Source: Comamonadaceae bacterium (GTDB taxonomy: Bacteria; Pseudomonadota; Gammaproteobacteria; Burkholderiales; Burkholderiaceae_C). Taken from it: 15,241 nucleotides of DNA. Shown piece after piece: positions 12,755 to 15,241 of this stretch. The notes beneath the pieces are model-generated. The model made no database searches. It worked only from the letters and a program-made list of their open reading frames with translations, and was not told where the DNA came from. Numbering within the stretch: position 1 is the first letter of the stretch; each line of letters opens with the position of its first letter. Where the stretch lies: positions 1-15,241 of the forward strand of contig CANFZJ010000030.1 of the NCBI GenBank assembly GCA_947451445.1, in the 5' to 3' direction. The position numbers and the translations under genes are program-made.

Positions 12755-13651
12755 TCACTTCCAGTACTTGCCTACATAACGCTGGATCTCGCTGCGCATG
12801 AAGCGCGACGAGTCTTCTGCCCGCTCTTCCCAGGCAAACACGCAGCTGGACAGTACACCGTCAAAGCCGACTTCGGCCAGCGTGCCAAAAAACACGTCCC
12901 AGTCGATCTCGCCCTGGCCGATGTCCAGATGCTGGTGCACCCGCACGTTGGAACCCGGCGGATTGACGATGTAGCGCAACTGCGACGAGGCCTTGGGGTT
13001 GAAGGTATCGGCCACCCGCACATGGGCCAGCACCGGGGCGGCATCGCGGACCATGGCCGCCATGTCGTCACCGTAGTAGAAGGTGTGCGGCGCGATGTAG
13101 GACAGGCGCACATTCGGGTGGTTGATCACCTTGACGATGTCGGTGGCCGGGGCCAGCTGCTCGATCCAGTCTTCCGGGTGCGGCTCCACGGAGAGCGTGA
13201 TGCCTTCGCGCTCGAAGATGGGGATCAGTTCGTCCATGGAGCGGAACCACGCGGCCTCGCACATCTCCTTGGTGTTGGCCCCGGGCTTCTCGCCCACCGA
13301 GCGCTCGGGCGAAGCGCCGCGGCCAAATTCGGAGATCATGGTTTCGCAACCCATCTCTACCGACACCTCGATCGCCTTTTTCCAGCACTTCATGGCCCAC
13401 TGGCGCTCGTCTTCAAACGGGCTGGCCCAGCGGTACATGGGTTGCAAGGTGGTCAGCGACACATGGTGGTCTTTCAGCGCCTGCTTGAAGTCGGCGATGC
13501 GCTGGCCATGGGCGCGTGGCATCACCCACCAGTCCAGAAAGTCGGCACGCGGCGACAGCTCGATGTGCTCGTAGCCCAGCTCGGCCGTCAGGCGGCAGAT
13601 CTCTGGCAGCGACAGGTGGCGGTGCATGTAGGGGTCGAGGGCGATCTTCAT
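12755..13651 (-). CDS. iolH: IolH-like TIM-barrel protein (sugar-phosphate isomerase/epimerase superfamily)
   Basis: 298 residues, full length. It starts MKIALDPYMHRHLSLPE and carries ELGYEHIELSPRADFLDWW, RWASPFEDER, SVEPHPEDW (154-162), IAPHTFYYGDD (186-196), ASSQLRYIVNPPG, HQHLDIGQGEIDWD (239-252) and CVFAWEERAEDSSRFM, all in the style of the IolH group. The fold is the AP-endonuclease-2/xylose-isomerase-like TIM barrel, and Glu156, His189 and His241 are plausible metal or substrate ligands. IolH occurs in myo-inositol catabolic operons but its exact reaction is not well defined. AAGGAC precedes the ATG. One base separates its stop from the RpiR-type start, so the two are translationally linked. 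The protein is cytoplasmic. Confidence 0.8.
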   Translation of the reverse strand: MKIALDPYMHRHLSLPEICRLTAELGYEHIELSPRADFLDWWVMPRAHGQRIADFKQALKDHHVSLTTLQPMYRWASPFEDERQWAMKCWKKAIEVSVEMGCETMISEFGRGASPERSVGEKPGANTKEMCEAAWFRSMDELIPIFEREGITLSVEPHPEDWIEQLAPATDIVKVINHPNVRLSYIAPHTFYYGDDMAAMVRDAAPVLAHVRVADTFNPKASSQLRYIVNPPGSNVRVHQHLDIGQGEIDWDVFFGTLAEVGFDGVLSSCVFAWEERAEDSSRFMRSEIQRYVGKYWK

Positions 13652-13680
13652 GGGGTGTCCTTGTATTGATTGGATGTCGC

Positions 13681-13810
13681 TATTTCCCCCTCGGCTTCAG
13701 ACTGAGCGGGCCGTCGCCAGGGATACCGTGGAACCGGCTTTGCCGGGCCACTGGTATCGCCCCCTGCAAGGGGGTTGGCGAAGACACGAAGTGCGTAGCC
13801 TGGGGGTGAG
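13681..13810. repeat. GC-rich REP-like intergenic element
   Basis: The 165-base gap between the isomerase and the IolH-like gene holds a block of nested hairpins: CCGGC-TTT-GCCGG (13734-13746) and CCCCCT-GCA-AGGGGG (13760-13774). CCCCC at 13686-13690 can pair with GGGGG at 13802-13806 as an outer arm. No convincing reading frame is present. The layout resembles abundant intergenic repeats I recall from Comamonadaceae genomes. Placed inside an operon, it could stabilise upstream mRNA or weaken read-through into the IolH-like gene. Confidence 0.6.
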
Positions 13811-13816
13811 TGATTA

Positions 13817-14758
13817 CTACTTGCTGATGGTCTGCTGCAAGGCGGAAATCGAGGTCAGCACCCCGGCTTCGATCGACATGGTCAGGTCTTCCATTTCCAG
13901 CGACACGTAACCGTCGTAGCCGCCCATGCGGCAGACCGAGAAGAACTCCTTCCACCATTGCAGGTCTTTGCCGCAGCCCACGGCCACGTAGTTCCAGCTG
14001 CGGGTTTCGGGGGCGGTGACGTGCTGGGTTTCCAGCAGGCCGTTGATGTCGCACAGGCCGCGTTCGATGCGTGCGTCTTTACCGTGCACGTGGTACAGCG
14101 CCCCTTTGAGGTTGCGCGCCGCAGCAATCGGGTCGGCCCCCATGGCGATCAGGTGCGAGGGGTCCAGGTTCATGCCGACGGTGGGGCCGACCGCGTTGCG
14201 CAGCCGCCACAGCGTAGCCGGGTTGTAAACCAGCATGCAGGGGAATTCTTCGATGGCGACCTGCTCCACCCCGTGGGCTTGGCAATGGGCAACGAACTTC
14301 TTCCACCAGGGGATGGCCACCTCGTTCCACTGGTATTCCAGCGCCGGTTCCATGTAGGCGGGCCAGGACACGGTGGAGGTGATCCAGTTGGGCGTCATGT
14401 CGCCGGGCGCGCCCGCCGGGCAGCCCGACATCATCACGATCTTCTTGACCCCCAGCAGGCCCGCCAGGACCACGGTGTCGTAGCTGGACTGGGTGTGCCG
14501 TTCGCCCATCTCGCCGGGGCTGAGCGGGTTGCCAGAGCAGTTCAGGGCGGCAATCTGCATGCCGCGCTTTTCCAGCTCGGCCAGAAATGCCTGCCGCTTG
14601 TTGGCACTGGCCAGCAGGGCGGCGGTGGGCACGTGGGGGCAGGTTGCCCAGCCACCGGCCGTCATTTCAACGGCGTGCACGCCCAGGGATTTCACCTTGT
14701 CCAGCATGTCGGGGAAGGACAGGTTGTTGTACACGTCGGTGCAAATGGAGAGTTTCAC
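13817..14758 (-). CDS. Sugar-phosphate isomerase/epimerase (xylose-isomerase-like TIM barrel)
   Basis: 313 residues from GTG 14758, chosen because AGGAAG stands 6 bases upstream and the first strand KLSICTDVYNN begins there; the frame stays open further upstream without homology. The barrel shows the usual metal-site pattern: AIEEF with Glu170/171, GMNLDPSHLIAMG with Asp199 and His202, YHVHGKDAR with His225, and VSLEMED with Glu288. A frequently seen inter-strand section is RSWNYVAVGCGKDLQWW. Members interconvert keto and aldo or epimeric sugars and inososes in the cytoplasm; IolE (2-keto-myo-inositol dehydratase) and IolI are relatives. It lies 19 bases after the IolG-like gene. Whether it is an isomerase, an epimerase or an inosose dehydratase cannot be told. 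Confidence 0.83.
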   Translation of the reverse strand: MKLSICTDVYNNLSFPDMLDKVKSLGVHAVEMTAGGWATCPHVPTAALLASANKRQAFLAELEKRGMQIAALNCSGNPLSPGEMGERHTQSSYDTVVLAGLLGVKKIVMMSGCPAGAPGDMTPNWITSTVSWPAYMEPALEYQWNEVAIPWWKKFVAHCQAHGVEQVAIEEFPCMLVYNPATLWRLRNAVGPTVGMNLDPSHLIAMGADPIAAARNLKGALYHVHGKDARIERGLCDINGLLETQHVTAPETRSWNYVAVGCGKDLQWWKEFFSVCRMGGYDGYVSLEMEDLTMSIEAGVLTSISALQQTISK

Positions 14759-14764
14759 GGGGAT

Positions 14765-14770
14765 CTTCCT
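14765..14770 (-). promoter_or_regulatory. Ribosome binding site that fixes a GTG start
   Basis: AGGAAG on the minus strand, 6 bases before the GTG at 14758. No in-frame ATG is equally well placed, so the isomerase is taken to start with GTG. The site lies in the 19-base gap after the IolG-like gene. Confidence 0.65.
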
Positions 14771-14777
14771 GAAAGGT

Positions 14778-15241
14778 TTATTGGGCGTAGAAGGTGGGCC
14801 GATCGGCGATGCGGATCGGCACGATGGCTTTGCTGTGGCGGGCTTCGACACAGGCTTCGGCGGTGGCCGAGGCGATGTAGCCGTCCCACGCGGTGGGGCC
14901 GCTGACCTGGCCGCGCTGGGTGGCGTCGATCCACTCCTGCAACTCCACGTCGTAGGCGTCGATGAAGCGCTGCTTCCAGTCGGTCTGGATGGCGGTGGAC
15001 GCACGGCCTTCCAGGCGCAAGGCCACGCTGGCGGGTTCAGGTAGGTTGGCGGCACCGGTTTCGCCCACTACCTGGCACTGGATGTCGTAGCCAAAGCGGC
15101 AGGCGACAAAAATCTCGGTGTCGATGCGGATGCCTTTGCGGGTTTCCAGCAGCACCATCACCGGGTCGTGCAGGCCGTCGTGGCAGTTGCGGCTCTTGCG
15201 GCCCTGCACCACCTGGGCGGTGACGTAGTCGTCGTCCAGCA
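14778..15241 (-). CDS. IolG-like Gfo/Idh/MocA dehydrogenase, C-terminal part only
   Basis: The frame is open to the right edge, so the start lies outside and about 153 C-terminal residues are seen. They include a beta-sheet domain (VMVLLETRKGIRIDTEIFV, FGYDIQCQVVGETG) and a final section WKQRFIDAYDVELQEWI...GPTAWDGYIASATAEACVEA...RPTFYAQ. This is the typical ending of inositol 2-dehydrogenase (IolG) and its near relatives. The Rossmann domain and EKP motif are not in view. IolG oxidises myo-inositol to 2-keto-myo-inositol with NAD+. As the first visible gene of the minus-strand cluster, followed 19 bases later by an isomerase-type TIM barrel, it supports a cyclitol or sugar oxidation pathway. 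Scyllo-inositol or another polyol could equally be the substrate. Confidence 0.8.
   Translation of the reverse strand, partial: LDDDYVTAQVVQGRKSRNCHDGLHDPVMVLLETRKGIRIDTEIFVACRFGYDIQCQVVGETGAANLPEPASVALRLEGRASTAIQTDWKQRFIDAYDVELQEWIDATQRGQVSGPTAWDGYIASATAEACVEARHSKAIVPIRIADRPTFYAQ

Noticed and set aside
14759..15055. N-terminal extension of the isomerase frame
   Set aside because: It overlaps the IolG-like gene out of frame and is Pro/Ser/Arg-rich. The GTG at 14758 has a good ribosome binding site and begins the first barrel strand.

Overview
The window is GC-rich DNA with dense coding and short intergenic gaps. Most likely it comes from a betaproteobacterium of the Comamonadaceae (Rhodoferax/Polaromonas/Acidovorax type). 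The evidence is the codon use, the protein types, and short AT-rich double-hairpin repeats between genes of a kind I associate with that family. No rRNA, tRNA, CRISPR array, transposase or phage gene is visible.

Region 1 (1-3688, plus strand) is an envelope operon. It holds the 3' part of a COG3014-type protein, a YcfL-like (DUF1425) exported protein, an LpoB-type lipoprotein (activator of a class A penicillin-binding protein), a second LpoB/CsgG-like exported protein without a lipid anchor, and an exported alpha/beta hydrolase that overlaps it by one base. A strong intrinsic-terminator-like hairpin sits inside the first 24 codons of the hydrolase.

Region 2 (3689-7586) is a set of housekeeping or metabolic genes. 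A GlcD/Dld-type FAD-linked 2-hydroxyacid dehydrogenase (minus) is divergent from a PduO-type cob(I)alamin adenosyltransferase (plus). Next come an exported seven-bladed lactonase (plus) and a YdiI-like hotdog thioesterase (minus). Both convergent junctions are filled by copies of the same double-hairpin repeat, which also supplies stop codons.

Region 3 (7730-10531, minus) is one large membrane histidine kinase with a DctB-like periplasmic sensor, PAS, HisKA, HATPase and a degenerate HPt-like tail. It has no receiver domain, and no response regulator lies nearby.

Region 4 (10794-15241, minus, running off the right edge) is a polyol/inositol-type catabolic cluster. In transcription order it holds an IolG-like dehydrogenase (partial), a sugar-phosphate isomerase/epimerase, a GC-rich intergenic repeat, an IolH-like TIM barrel, an RpiR-type DNA-binding protein with no SIS domain, a UPF0303 protein and a second Gfo/Idh/MocA oxidoreductase. 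Very short gaps and a 4-base overlap indicate co-transcription. The likely theme is oxidation and isomerisation of a cyclitol or sugar, with the small RpiR-type protein as local regulator. The true substrate cannot be read from the sequence.
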